DNA of 64,000 bases from Caulobacteraceae bacterium PMMR1 (GTDB lineage: Bacteria > Pseudomonadota > Alphaproteobacteria > Caulobacterales > Caulobacteraceae): the NCBI GenBank assembly GCA_000733915.1, contig JPOM01000001.1:930001-994000 (forward strand), in the 5' to 3' direction. Positions 41,407 to 50,697 of this stretch are shown here, piece by piece. Numbering within the stretch: position 1 is the first letter of the stretch; every line of letters begins with the position of its first letter. Below the pieces are notes generated by a model that was not told where the DNA came from, did no database searches, and saw only the letters and a program-made list of their open reading frames with translations. The translations under genes and the position numbers were made by a program.

Positions 41407-42636
41407 TCAGACCCGCTTGGCGATCAGAACGGCGTTCAACCCCCCGAAAGCAAAGGAGTTCGAGACCAGGACGTCGTAGTCGATGTCCTGCGCTTCGCCG
41501 AGCACGAGCGGAGCGGTGCAATCCGGATCGGGGCCGAGATAGTTCAGGATCGGGGGCGCGGTGCGACGTTTGAGCGCCATCAGCCCGACCAGCAGCTCAA
41601 GCGCCCCCCCGCCGCCGACCACGTGGCCGTGGGCGCTCTTGGTCGCGATCACGCGCGAGCGGCTCAGCGCCTCGCCGTAGACGGCGCTCAGCGCCTGCGA
41701 TTCGACCTTGTCGTTCAGCGGCGTGCCCGTGCCGTGGCTGGAGATCAGCACGGGCGTGTCGAGCGGGACGCTCGCGTCCTCGTGCGCCAGGCGCAGGGCC
41801 GTCTCCGCCCCGCCGCCGTGGGGCATGGTGATGTGGTGCGCGTCCGCCGAGGCGCCCGCGCCGGCGAGTTCGCCCCAGATCTCCGCGCCGCGCGCCCGGG
41901 CGTGCTCGTAGTCCTCCAGGACGAGGCAGGCCGCGCCCTCGCCTAGCACCATCCCCTTGCGGTCGATGGAGAAGGGCCGGCAGGTGTCGGGCGCCATGGC
42001 CTGCAGCGCCTTCCAGCCGAACCAGGAGCCGAGCGTCAGGCAGGCCTCGACCCCGCCCGCGATCACCACCTCGGCGCGGCCGGCGCGGATCATGTGCATG
42101 CCCTCGGCCAGCGCGTGGGCGGAGGAGGCGCAGGCGGAGGAGACCACGAAGGCCGGGCCCCGGACGCCGTGCAGCATCGAGATGTGGCTGACTGGCGCGG
42201 AGATCATCAGCTTGGGGATGCTGAGCGGGTGCACCGAGCCCGCCTTCTTCTCATAGATGCGGGTGTAGGCTTCCTCGATAGTCTGATTGCCGCCGGAGCC
42301 CGCGCCGAACAGCACCGCCGTTCGGTGCTCCAGCACCGGATGCTTGAGCAGCCCCGCGTGCGACAGCGCCTCGGTGGCGGCGGCGACCGAAAACTGGCTG
42401 AACGGGTCCATGTTGGTGAGGGCGCGAGGGCCCAGCACCGCTTCGGTCGGGCCCGGGTCGAGCTTGTCGATGAAGGCTGCGGGCCCCTCGGCCACCAGGC
42501 TCGGGTGATCGCCGAACCGGCGCGCCATCTGGCGGATGGCCGTGCGGCCCTCCACGCACGCCGCCCAGGTCGCCTGGGCCGACTGCCCGGCGGCGGTGAC
42601 GCAGCCCAGGCCCGTGATCGCGACGCGGCGGCTCAC
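41407..42636 (-). CDS. beta-ketoacyl-ACP synthase (KAS II/FabF-like)
   Basis: 409 residues of the thiolase fold. Catalytic residues are visible: Cys in FVVSSACASSAHALAEG (near residue 168), His in ISSHGTGTPLNDKVES and His in TKSAHGHVVGGGGALELLVG. It is next to a dedicated ACP (4-bp gap) and away from other fab genes. This is typical of a specialised chain-elongation step rather than housekeeping fatty acid synthesis. Confidence 0.92.
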   Translation of the reverse strand: MSRRVAITGLGCVTAAGQSAQATWAACVEGRTAIRQMARRFGDHPSLVAEGPAAFIDKLDPGPTEAVLGPRALTNMDPFSQFSVAAATEALSHAGLLKHPVLEHRTAVLFGAGSGGNQTIEEAYTRIYEKKAGSVHPLSIPKLMISAPVSHISMLHGVRGPAFVVSSACASSAHALAEGMHMIRAGRAEVVIAGGVEACLTLGSWFGWKALQAMAPDTCRPFSIDRKGMVLGEGAACLVLEDYEHARARGAEIWGELAGAGASADAHHITMPHGGGAETALRLAHEDASVPLDTPVLISSHGTGTPLNDKVESQALSAVYGEALSRSRVIATKSAHGHVVGGGGALELLVGLMALKRRTAPPILNYLGPDPDCTAPLVLGEAQDIDYDVLVSNSFAFGGLNAVLIAKRV

Positions 42637-42640
42637 GCCC

Positions 42641-42886
42641 TCAGCTCGCCTTCTGCGCGTCCTTGGTTAGGACCACGTCGATGAAGTCCTGCAGCGTCTT
42701 GGCGTCCTTGACGTCGTCCTGCTCGATCACGACGCCGAACTTGTCCTCCAGCGCGAACATCACGCTGATCATGTCCAGCGAGGCGATGTTCAACGCCTCC
42801 AGGGTCGCCTCCGGCTTCAGGTGGTCGCGCTCGATCGGCACCTCCTCGGAGATGACGTCCTGGACGTTTTCGGCGGTGATCGCCAT
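42641..42886 (-). CDS. acyl carrier protein
   Basis: 81 residues, four-helix ACP. The phosphopantetheine Ser is S36, in IASLDMISVMFALEDKFG; the usual DSL is ASL here. First gene of the cluster. A dedicated ACP with its ketosynthase suggests a private acyl pool. The 96 bases before it hold no gene. Confidence 0.9.
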   Translation of the reverse strand: MAITAENVQDVISEEVPIERDHLKPEATLEALNIASLDMISVMFALEDKFGVVIEQDDVKDAKTLQDFIDVVLTKDAQKAS

Positions 42887-42982
42887 GCCGGCTCCTCGAA
42901 TTCAGCGGGTCGACCTACATCGCACCGCCCGAGCCAAGGTTAAAGGGCGCACGGGCGCGCGCAAATCGCCTCATAGAGCACG

Positions 42983-44422
42983 TCAGGCGGAAGTGTGAGC
43001 GGTTCCGCTGTCCGGAGGCGCTCTGGGCGTCAAATCGCCCGCGCTCTCGGGCAGGAGGGCGTGGAAGTCTACTACGACGCGCAGGCCGGGGTCGGCGTCC
43101 TCGGCGCGGAGCAGAGCGTTGTGGGCCTTGGCGACAGCGGCCACGACGCTGAGGCCGAGGCCCGAGCCCGGCGTCGTGCGGCTGCGCTCCACGCGATAAA
43201 AGCGGCGGAAGATCGCCTCGCGCTCCGCCGCCGGCACGCCCGGGCCGTCGTCCTCGACGATCAGGCGCACGCGCTCGCCCAGGGCCTGGACGCGGATCTC
43301 GATCCGGCTGCCCTCCGGCGTGTGGGTCAGCGCGTTCTCCACAAGGTTGGCGATCATCTGCATGATCAAGGAGCGGTCGCCCTCGATCACGGCGGGGTGG
43401 GGCGCATCCAGCGCCAGGGTGTAGTCGGCGTCCTCCGCGGACGGGCGATAAGCCTCCACTACGGAGCCCGCGGCCTCAGCGAGGTCGAAGCGGTGGAAGG
43501 CGGCGAGGTTCGCGCCGGCCTCGAGCTGGCCGATGCGGAGCAGCGCCTCGAAGGTCGCCAGCACCTCGTCGATCTTGTCCGACGCGCCCTCCAGCGCCGC
43601 GCGGTAGTCCTCCGACGCGCCCTGGCTGGACAGCGCCGTCTCGATCCGCTGCTTCAGGTGGGTCAGGGGCGTCCTGAGGTCGTGGGCGACGTCGTCCGAC
43701 ACCTGGCGCACGCTGGCGAGCAGGCTCACGATCCGGTCGAGCATGCGGTTCAGCGTGATCGCCAGCTGGTCGATGTCGTCGGGTCGGCGGGGGTTGGCTA
43801 CCGGCGCGCGCTGGGCGAGGTCGCCCGCGGTGATGGCGTCGGCGGCCTGGGCGATGCGGTCGATGCGGCCCAGCACGCGCGTCACGAAGCTCAGGCCCAC
43901 CGCGAGCGCGATCAGCAGCGCCGCCCCCGAGGTGAAGAAGAAGCTCCGCAGGAACTGGTCACGCAGCTGCCGGTTCGGCGCGAGGTTCTGGGCGATGGTC
44001 AGGGTCCAGCCGTTCGGCAACTGCGTGGTCTGCGCGCGGTAGAGCCACGCCTCCGGGTGCTCCACGTCGCGCTTCCCGAAATCGTTGGCGTCCAGGGTGT
44101 CGAAGCCGAGATCGGCCTTGAAGTCCGGCAGGTCGCCGCCGAGGTGCCGGCCCGCCGCGTCCTCCAGCCGCCAGTCGAAGCCCGCCGGGCGACGCTCGCG
44201 GCGCTGGACGGCGGCGATGGCCGCGGGCAGAGGCCGGCTGGTCAAGATGGCGCTGACCGCCTCGGTCTCGCGGCGGATGCGGTTGTCGAGCCCGCGGTCG
44301 AGGGGGACGTTGATCGCGACCCAGGTCAGCAGTCCCGACACGACGAAGGCGGCCAGCAGCAGGGCCGCCTGGAAGCCTGCGACCCGGACCCGGGTCGAGA
44401 TGACCTGGCGGCTACTGGTCAA
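42983..44422 (-). CDS. sensor histidine kinase
   Basis: 479 residues. Two membrane helices (AGFQAALLLAAFVVSGLLTWVA and TSGAALLIALAVGLSFV) bracket a periplasmic domain of about 130 residues; then HAMP, the phospho-acceptor box VSDDVAHDLRTPLTHLKQR and an ATPase domain (MIANLVENALTHTPEG, VEDDGPGVPAAER, GSGLGLSVV). It overlaps the response regulator upstream by 11 bp, so the pair is coupled. Signal unknown. Confidence 0.92.
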   Translation of the reverse strand: MTSSRQVISTRVRVAGFQAALLLAAFVVSGLLTWVAINVPLDRGLDNRIRRETEAVSAILTSRPLPAAIAAVQRRERRPAGFDWRLEDAAGRHLGGDLPDFKADLGFDTLDANDFGKRDVEHPEAWLYRAQTTQLPNGWTLTIAQNLAPNRQLRDQFLRSFFFTSGAALLIALAVGLSFVTRVLGRIDRIAQAADAITAGDLAQRAPVANPRRPDDIDQLAITLNRMLDRIVSLLASVRQVSDDVAHDLRTPLTHLKQRIETALSSQGASEDYRAALEGASDKIDEVLATFEALLRIGQLEAGANLAAFHRFDLAEAAGSVVEAYRPSAEDADYTLALDAPHPAVIEGDRSLIMQMIANLVENALTHTPEGSRIEIRVQALGERVRLIVEDDGPGVPAAEREAIFRRFYRVERSRTTPGSGLGLSVVAAVAKAHNALLRAEDADPGLRVVVDFHALLPESAGDLTPRAPPDSGTAHTSA

Positions 44423-45098
44423 CGAGCATGTACCCGGCGCCGCGCACGGTCAGGATCTGCGGCCCGCCCGGCCCCGCCGCCTCCAGCTTGGCGCGAATCC
44501 GGCTGATGTGGGTCTCCACGATCGTGGTCTTGGGGTCGAAGTGGAAGTCCCAGACCTGCTCCAACAGCATGGTGCGGGTGACCACCCGGTCGGCGTTCAG
44601 CATCAGGAACTCCAGCAGCTGGAACTCCTTGGGCTTGAGGTCGAGCACGCGCTCGCCGCGCCGGGCGTTACGCTGCAAGCGGTTCAGCTCCAGGTCGCCG
44701 ACCCTTAGCGCCGCGGCCGCGCCTTCGCGCACCGGAGGGCGGCGGGCCAGGGCGTTCACCCGGGCGTTCAGCTCCGAGAACGAGAACGGCTTGACCAGGT
44801 AGTCGTCCGCGCCGGCCTCCAGGCCCTCGACGCGGTCGCCCACGCCGCCCAGCGCGGTCAGGAACAGCACCGGCGTCGCCAACCCGCCCGCCCGCAGAGT
44901 CTTCAGCACCGACAGCCCGTCCATGCCGGGCAGCATGCGGTCCATGACCACCACGTCGAAGCCGGCGTCCTGTCCCAGCGCCAAGAACAGGCCGTCGCGC
45001 CCGTCCTTGGCGACGTCCACTGTGTGGCCGTGCTCCTTCAGCCCCCGCGCGACATAGGCCGCGGTCTCTGCGTCGTCCTCGATGACCAGCACCTTCAT
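44412..45098 (-). CDS. OmpR-family response regulator
   Basis: 228 residues: receiver with the acidic pocket (VLVIEDDAETAAYVARGL) and phospho-Asp in VVMDRMLPGMDG, Lys in YLVKPFSFSELNARV, then a winged-helix DNA-binding domain (LKPKEFQLLEFLMLNADRVV, TTIVETHISRIRAKLE). It likely controls genes in response to the kinase at 42983; the nearby lipid-like cluster is one possible target. Confidence 0.95.
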   Translation of the reverse strand: MKVLVIEDDAETAAYVARGLKEHGHTVDVAKDGRDGLFLALGQDAGFDVVVMDRMLPGMDGLSVLKTLRAGGLATPVLFLTALGGVGDRVEGLEAGADDYLVKPFSFSELNARVNALARRPPVREGAAAALRVGDLELNRLQRNARRGERVLDLKPKEFQLLEFLMLNADRVVTRTMLLEQVWDFHFDPKTTIVETHISRIRAKLEAAGPGGPQILTVRGAGYMLVDQ

Positions 45099-45158
45099 GC
45101 GGTCAGGGCCATAGCACCGCTGCGGCCCCGGCCAAATTGCGGGCGCGCGTCGGCGGGG

Positions 45159-46619
45159 TCAGGGGGCGGGCTCCGGCAGGCTGAGCTCGAAGGTCGCGCC
45201 CGACGGGCCCGACTCGGCCAGGACGAGGTCGCCGCCGTGGCCGCGGGCGAGGTCGCGCGCGATGGCCAGCCCCAGGCCCGTGCCCTCCGGCCGCGCAGAG
45301 CCGGCGAAGGGCTGGAACAGGCGCGCACGCACCCGCTCGGGCACGCCCGGCCCGGTGTCGGCGATGCGCACCCGCGCCCGGCCGGGCTCGTGCGCCAGGC
45401 TCAGGCGGACCACGCCCGTCGTCTTGCCCGCGTGCTCGATGGCCTCGCGCGCGTTGCGCAACAGGTTGACCAGGATGCGGTGCAGCTGATCGGGATCGGC
45501 GCGCACCAGGGCGTCGGGCGCGACGTCGGTCTCCAGGCGCACGCCCTCGGGGTCCAGGCCCGCGTCCTCGGCGGCCGCTTCGGCGGCGGCGCGCAGCGGC
45601 ACGGGCTCGGGAAGCGGGGCGGGCTCTTCGCTGCGGCCATAGGCCAACACCCCTTGCGCCAGGCGAAGCGAACGGTCCAAGGCCCGCTCCAGGCGCGGCA
45701 TGGCTTGGGCGACCTTGGGATCGCCGGAGGCCGCCAGCCGGTCCGAGGCCATCTGCGCGCTGGTCAGCATGTTCCTGAGGTCGTGGCTGATCATGGCCAC
45801 CGCCTCGCCCAGCGCCGCCAGCCGCCCGCGGGACTGCAGCGCGGCCAGCAGGTCCTCCTGCATGCGGTCGAGCTCGGCCTCGGCGCGGCCGATCTCGTCG
45901 CGGCGATGCGACAGCTTCAGGCGTGCGGCGGGGTCCTGCGGGCGGGCGCGGAAGCGCTCCATGGCCAGGGTGATCCGCCGCACCGGCCGCACCAGGAAGA
46001 AGGCCAGAGACACATAGACAAAGCCTCCCGCCACCGCGGACGTGAAGACGCCCACCGCCAAGAGCCTAAGAAGGTAGTTCTTCAGCGCGGCCTGCAGCGG
46101 GGCGGCCGGCACCACGATCTCCACGAAGTCGCCGCCCCGGAACTGCGGCTTGGCGACGATGCGCAGGGTCGAGGGCGCGTTCGGGCCCAGCGTCCGGAAG
46201 GGCGCGGCCAGCCACCCGGCCAGGCTCTGGCTCCGCAGGTCGATCAGCTCCGGCGCCCGCGACATTCGAGGCGCCCGCAGCAGCAGGCGGCGCACCCCCT
46301 GGGCCTGCAAGGCCACCGAGCGCACGCCCGCGCCCGTCAGGAGCTCGCCCGCCATGCGGCTCGGCACCACGCCTGCGGGCGCGACATCGACGGCGACGCT
46401 GGCCACCTCCGCCAGCCGGACGCGGTCGGTCAGCCAGCCCTCCTCGAAGGCGGCCAGCGTAGGCGGCAGGATCAGGAGCTGCGCCCCGAGGACGAAGGCG
46501 ACGGTGAACACGAGCAGCCGGGCGGACAGGCCGACCGGCCACACGAAGCGGCGCGCAATCGTTTCGGCCAGCCTGCGCCGGCGCGGTTCGACGGCCTTGC
46601 CGGCTGCGCCCTCGGCCAT
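45159..46619 (-). CDS. sensor histidine kinase (second, separate)
   Basis: 486 residues with two membrane helices (LLVFTVAFVLGAQLLILPP and VGVFTSAVAGGFVYVSLAFF), a periplasmic segment between them, a short HAMP-like linker, the H-box AMISHDLRNMLTSAQMASDR and a complete ATPase domain (ILVNLLRNAREAIEHAG, IADTGPGVPERVR, GTGLGLAIARDLARGHGG). The H-box type (HDLRN) resembles NtrB-like kinases. No regulator directly follows; the OmpR-type gene 61 bases downstream may serve both kinases. Confidence 0.88.
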   Translation of the reverse strand: MAEGAAGKAVEPRRRRLAETIARRFVWPVGLSARLLVFTVAFVLGAQLLILPPTLAAFEEGWLTDRVRLAEVASVAVDVAPAGVVPSRMAGELLTGAGVRSVALQAQGVRRLLLRAPRMSRAPELIDLRSQSLAGWLAAPFRTLGPNAPSTLRIVAKPQFRGGDFVEIVVPAAPLQAALKNYLLRLLAVGVFTSAVAGGFVYVSLAFFLVRPVRRITLAMERFRARPQDPAARLKLSHRRDEIGRAEAELDRMQEDLLAALQSRGRLAALGEAVAMISHDLRNMLTSAQMASDRLAASGDPKVAQAMPRLERALDRSLRLAQGVLAYGRSEEPAPLPEPVPLRAAAEAAAEDAGLDPEGVRLETDVAPDALVRADPDQLHRILVNLLRNAREAIEHAGKTTGVVRLSLAHEPGRARVRIADTGPGVPERVRARLFQPFAGSARPEGTGLGLAIARDLARGHGGDLVLAESGPSGATFELSLPEPAP

Positions 46620-46628
46620 GGGTCAGGG

Positions 46629-47501
46629 CTACATCATGCCGCCATCTGCGGCAACGCGCGGAGGGGCCTGCTCCGCCGCCTGCCGCCGCCGCGCGCCGCG
46701 CGCCTGCCACAGGTGGATCAGGGCGGGAGCCGCCGCCAGGGCCGCCAGGCCGAAGAGCGGCAGGACGATCGCGGGCTGGATTAGGGTCGACAGATGCGGC
46801 TTCTGGCCGAGGTCGAACAGGTGGCCGAGGTCGGCTCCGACCCACGCATAGATCAGGGTGGAGGGGATGCACCCCAGCACGGTCGCCGCGATGTAGGGGA
46901 GCAGGCGCATGCCCATGAACCCGGCGGCGAAGTTCACGGCGAAGAAGGGCACGGCGGGCATGAGGCGGAGCGTCAGGATATAGGAGAAGGCGTCGCGCCG
47001 GGCGCCCGCCTCGATGCGCGCCAGCACGCCGCCCTTGGCGACTTGCCGGCGGAGCCAGCCGCCGAGCGCGGTCCGCGCGACCAGGAACATGATCACCGCG
47101 CCGGTGCTGGCGCCGACCACCGCCGCGCCGGTCCCGAGCCACAGCCCGAACAGGAAGCCGCCGGTGAGCGTCATGACCAGGGCGCCGGGAAGCGACAGTC
47201 CGACCACCGCCGCATAGGCGGCCAGGTACGCCGCGACGCTCTGCACGGGATGGGCGTGAACGAAGGAGACGAGCTCGCTCCGGTGGCGGCGCAGGGCCGA
47301 GAATAGCGCCCGAGGGGTCAGGTGGTCGCCCACCCCCGGCCAGAGCGGCAGGCTCGCGCCGGCGATCACCAGCGCCAGCAGGCCGAGCCGCACCGCGCTG
47401 CGGGTCAGCGAGTGCTCCCGCCGGCCGTAGGGGTGCGGCGGCGGGTCCTCGGCGGGGGAGGGGGCGGGCGCGGCGGGCGGGTGTAGCTCGGACGGGACCA
47501 T
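46629..47501 (-). CDS. TVP38/TMEM64 (DedA-like) membrane protein
   Basis: 290 residues from the ATG at 47501 (MVPSELHPPAAP); a frame open to 47645 adds nothing conserved. After a Pro-rich cytoplasmic N-terminus come about six membrane segments with the family box VGLSLPGALVMTLTGGFLFG, GASTGAVIMFLVARTALG and RLMPAVPFFAVNFAAGFMGM. DedA/VTT proteins are implicated in lipid scrambling and envelope maintenance. It is divergent from rpmH and 9 bases before the histidine kinase. Confidence 0.88.
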   Translation of the reverse strand: MVPSELHPPAAPAPSPAEDPPPHPYGRREHSLTRSAVRLGLLALVIAGASLPLWPGVGDHLTPRALFSALRRHRSELVSFVHAHPVQSVAAYLAAYAAVVGLSLPGALVMTLTGGFLFGLWLGTGAAVVGASTGAVIMFLVARTALGGWLRRQVAKGGVLARIEAGARRDAFSYILTLRLMPAVPFFAVNFAAGFMGMRLLPYIAATVLGCIPSTLIYAWVGADLGHLFDLGQKPHLSTLIQPAIVLPLFGLAALAAAPALIHLWQARGARRRQAAEQAPPRVAADGGMM

Positions 47502-47577
47502 CGACACTTCGCACCCTCGCACGCCCGCTTCGCCGGGCCAAACGCGGCCACGGCCCTGGTCTTCGGGGGCTTTCGAG

Positions 47578-47606
47578 TTGACAGGCCAAGGCGTCTGACG
47601 TATTTC
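47578..47606 (+). promoter_or_regulatory. sigma-70-type promoter of rpmH
   Basis: A consensus TTGACA (47578-47583), a 17-bp spacer and TATTTC (47601-47606), 44 bases before the rpmH GTG. The -10 is weak but the -35 is perfect and the position is right. Confidence 0.6.
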
Positions 47607-47650
47607 GCCCGGCTTTCCAAATCGGGCCAGGAAGAGCCGGAGCACCTCTC

Positions 47651-47785
47651 GTGAAGCGCACTTATCAACCGAGCCGCCTCGTGCGGAAGCGCCGCCACGG
47701 GTATCGTGCTCGCATGGCGACCAAGAACGGCCAGAAGGTCGTGGCGCGCCGTCGCGCCCGCGGCCGCAAGCGCCTGACGGCCTGA
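47651..47785 (+). CDS. rpmH: 50S ribosomal protein L34
   Basis: 44 residues from a GTG start: [20 protein letters not shown], then [17 protein letters not shown], ending RKRLTA. The whole conserved family sequence is present. First gene of rpmH-rnpA-yidC-engB. Confidence 0.97.
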   Translation: MKRTYQPSRLVRKRRHGYRARMATKNGQKVVARRRARGRKRLTA

Positions 47786-48240
47786 CGAATCAAGACGACG
47801 GCATTCCTCAGGATTTCCTGATCCTGCCGGGTCCTGAGCCGGTCGCGGCCGAAACGCCTCGCATCGTTCGCCTGACCAAGCGTTGGCAGTTTCTGGAAGC
47901 CGCCAAGGCGCGGGCGCTGGCCCGCGGCTGCGTGCTGATGCAGGACCGCGACCGGGCCGACGGCTCGCCCCACATCGGGGTCGGCTTCACCGCCACAAAG
48001 AAGCTCGGCGGCGCGGTGGTGCGCAACCGCGCCAAGCGGCGCCTGCGCGAGGCGGCGCGCGTGCTCCTCCCCCTGCACGGCCGGCCAGGCCACGACTATG
48101 TGCTGATCGCGCGTCAGGGGGCCGCGGAGCGCCCCTGGGACCGATTGCTTGACGACGTGAAAACCGCGCTGATAAGGCTCGCCGCCGGCCAGGGCGACGT
48201 GCGCCGGCCGCGCGCCCCGGATCGCAATTCCCATGGATAA
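47782..48240 (+). CDS. rnpA: ribonuclease P protein component, start probably CTG
   Basis: Basic protein that assists the RNase P ribozyme in maturing tRNA 5' ends. The core is complete: [39 protein letters not shown] and [13 protein letters not shown]. The frame upstream of the first internal Met (47932) contains conserved residues but no ATG, GTG or TTG down to the rpmH start. The best start is CTG at 47782, whose CTGA overlaps the rpmH stop like the coupled starts elsewhere in the window; an ATT at 47803 is another option. It overlaps yidC by 8 bases. Confidence 0.8.
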   Translation: MTNQDDGIPQDFLILPGPEPVAAETPRIVRLTKRWQFLEAAKARALARGCVLMQDRDRADGSPHIGVGFTATKKLGGAVVRNRAKRRLREAARVLLPLHGRPGHDYVLIARQGAAERPWDRLLDDVKTALIRLAAGQGDVRRPRAPDRNSHG

Positions 48241-50026
48241 GGACAGCAGCCGCAACACGATCGCCTTCGTGGTGACGGCGCTTGTGATGGTCGTCCTCTA
48301 CCAAGTGTTCATCCTTGGGCCGGCTCAGAAGCGGCGTGAGCAGGCCCTGCTGGCCGAACGCGCCGCCGCCGCCCGCGGCCATGCGCTGCAGCCTCAGGCC
48401 GCCGCGCCCTTCACGATCAGCCGCGACCAGGCGGCCGCGTCGAGCCCCCGCGTTTCGATCGACACGCCCGCGCTGAAGGGCTCCATCGCGCTTGTGGGCG
48501 CGCGCATCGACGATCTCTTCCTGAAGCAGTACCCCGAGACCCTGGCCAAGAACTCGCCCCCGGTGGAGCTCTTCCGTCCCCGGGGCGCGCCCAACGCCTA
48601 CTTCGCGAGCTTTGGCTGGACGGGAGCGGCGGGCGCGCCCGATCCCAACACCGTCTGGCAGGTGCAGTCCGGCGGCGTGCTGAAGCCCGGCCAGCCGGTC
48701 GTGCTCCGCGCCGGCGGCCCCGGGGGCGTGCAGGTGGTGCGCACGATCCGTGTGGACGACCGCTTCATGTTCACGATCTCCGACCAGGTGACGAACACGA
48801 GCGCCACGCCGGTGACGCTCGCCCCTTACGCCTCCGTGCAGCGCTGGGGGCTGCCGACGCTGTCGCCGACGCCGATCATCCACGAGGGCGCGGTGGGCGT
48901 CATGGGCGGCTCGCTGAAGCTGATCCCCTTCAAGGACTGGAAGAAGCGGCCGGAGCAGCAGACCCCGACCACCGGCGGCTGGCTGGGCGTGACGGACAAG
49001 TACTGGCTGGCGGCCCTGATCCCTGACCAGAAGACCCCCGTGACCGGCGACTACCGGGTGACCACCTTGAACGGCGTGGACGTCTACGAGGCCGACTTCA
49101 CCGCCCCGCCCCGGACGCTCGGCCCCGGGCAGAGCACGACCGAGACGACCCGTCTTTTCGCTGGCGCCAAGAAAGTCTCGGTGTTGCGCGACTACGAGAA
49201 GAGCCTCGGCATCCCGCGCCTGGACGAGGCGGTCGACTGGGGCAACTTCTGGTTCCTGACGCGGCCCTTCTTCTGGCTCCTGTCCTTGTTCCAGAGCTGG
49301 GTCGGCAACTTCGGCTTGGCCCTGCTCATGGTCACCGTGGTGGTGAAGGCGGCGACCTTCCCGCTGGCCAACCGCTCCTACGCCTCCATGTCGCGGATGA
49401 AGAAGCTCGCGCCCGAGGTCGAGGCGATCAAGAAGAAGTTCCCGGACGACCCTGCCAAGCAGCAGCAGGAGACGATGGCGCTCTACCAGCGGGAGAAGGT
49501 CAATCCGCTCGGCGGCTGCCTGCCCGCGCTGATCCCGATCCCGATCTTCTATGCGCTCTACAAGGTGCTGTTCGTCACCATCGAGATGCGGCACGCGCCG
49601 TTCTTCGGCTGGATTCACGACCTGTCGGCGCCCGATCCGACCACGATCGTGAACCTCTTCGGCCTGCTCCCCTACAATCCGGCGCTTCTGCCCGGGATCG
49701 GCCCGATCCTGGACGGTCCGCTGCACATCGGCGCCTGGCCCATCCTCTACGGCCTGGTCATGTGGCTGAGCCAGAACATGAACAGCACTACGGGCATCGA
49801 TCCCACGCAGCGGTTCATCATGCAGGCCTTCCCGCTGGTGTTCACCTTCATGCTGGCGCACTCGCCGGCGGGCATCTTGATCTACTGGACCTGGTCGGCC
49901 CTGCTCTCCACCTTGCAGCAGTATGTGATCATGCACCGCTACAAGGCCGAAAACCCCATCGACAGCTTCATTGCGCGGGTTCGGGGCGGGGCCGAGGCCG
50001 GGGCGGCCGCGGCGGGCAAGGGGTGA
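48233..50026 (+). CDS. yidC: membrane protein insertase YidC
   Basis: 597 residues. One N-terminal helix ([20 protein letters not shown]), a periplasmic beta-domain (about residues 60-340) and a C-terminal five-helix insertase core with [20 protein letters not shown], the charged hairpin [40 protein letters not shown] and [17 protein letters not shown]. Inserts and folds inner-membrane proteins with or without SecYEG. No yidD gene lies between rnpA and yidC. Confidence 0.97.
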   Translation: MDKDSSRNTIAFVVTALVMVVLYQVFILGPAQKRREQALLAERAAAARGHALQPQAAAPFTISRDQAAASSPRVSIDTPALKGSIALVGARIDDLFLKQYPETLAKNSPPVELFRPRGAPNAYFASFGWTGAAGAPDPNTVWQVQSGGVLKPGQPVVLRAGGPGGVQVVRTIRVDDRFMFTISDQVTNTSATPVTLAPYASVQRWGLPTLSPTPIIHEGAVGVMGGSLKLIPFKDWKKRPEQQTPTTGGWLGVTDKYWLAALIPDQKTPVTGDYRVTTLNGVDVYEADFTAPPRTLGPGQSTTETTRLFAGAKKVSVLRDYEKSLGIPRLDEAVDWGNFWFLTRPFFWLLSLFQSWVGNFGLALLMVTVVVKAATFPLANRSYASMSRMKKLAPEVEAIKKKFPDDPAKQQQETMALYQREKVNPLGGCLPALIPIPIFYALYKVLFVTIEMRHAPFFGWIHDLSAPDPTTIVNLFGLLPYNPALLPGIGPILDGPLHIGAWPILYGLVMWLSQNMNSTTGIDPTQRFIMQAFPLVFTFMLAHSPAGILIYWTWSALLSTLQQYVIMHRYKAENPIDSFIARVRGGAEAGAAAAGKG

Positions 50027-50697
50027 CGCAGACGCCGCCGCCGGGCGTGGCCGGCGCTGAGCCGCTCTTTTCGGAAGCAGCGCTGGAAGCCGCCCGCGTG
50101 CTGTTCGCGCGGCCTGTGGAGTTCCTCCTGGGCGCGGCGCACACCGATCAGCTGCCCCCGCCCGACCTGCCGGAGGTCGCCTTCGCCGGACGCTCGAATG
50201 TGGGCAAGTCGAGCTTGATCAACGCCCTGACCGGCCGGCGCGACCTGGCGCGGGCCTCCGCCGAGCCCGGGCGGACGCGGGAGGTGAACCTCTTCCTGCT
50301 GGACGGGCGGCTGCGGATCGCGGACCTGCCGGGCTACGGCTTCGCCAAGGCGCCCAGGAAGGAGGCGGCTAAGTTCCAGAACCTCGCACGGGCCTATCTG
50401 CGCGGGCGGCCGAACCTGAAGCGCGTCTATCTGCTGATCGACGCGCGGCACGGTCTAAAGGCGGCGGACGCCGAGGCGCTAGACGCGCTCGATCTCGCCG
50501 CCGTCTCCTACCAGATCGTGCTGACCAAGGCCGACAAGCTCAGGAGCCGGGACGAGCTTCAGGCGCTCGTGGTCGAGACCGCGGCCAAGGTGGCGCGCAG
50601 GCCCGCCGCCTTCCCACGCGTCGCGGCCTGCTCGGCGCGGCTCGGCGGCGGCATCGCGGAGCTGCGGGCCGAGATCGACGCCGCCGCCTTCGGCTAG
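50023..50697 (+). CDS. engB: ribosome biogenesis GTPase EngB/YihA
   Basis: 224 residues from a GTG overlapping the yidC stop; the frame upstream over yidC is not coding. G1 is [20 protein letters not shown], then [24 protein letters not shown] and [13 protein letters not shown]. Needed for large-subunit maturation in many bacteria. Its stop overlaps the convergent lipoprotein gene by 4 bp. Confidence 0.95.
   Translation: MTQTPPPGVAGAEPLFSEAALEAARVLFARPVEFLLGAAHTDQLPPPDLPEVAFAGRSNVGKSSLINALTGRRDLARASAEPGRTREVNLFLLDGRLRIADLPGYGFAKAPRKEAAKFQNLARAYLRGRPNLKRVYLLIDARHGLKAADAEALDALDLAAVSYQIVLTKADKLRSRDELQALVVETAAKVARRPAAFPRVAACSARLGGGIAELRAEIDAAAFG

Noticed and set aside
33414-42886. Cluster as a sphingolipid or ordinary fatty acid operon
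   Set aside because: No serine palmitoyltransferase-type gene, no fabG/fabZ/fabI, and aminotransferase, ureohydrolase and SMR genes do not fit either.
47987-49936. Long minus-strand open frame over yidC
   Set aside because: Antisense shadow with His/Arg/Asp-rich filler and no domain.
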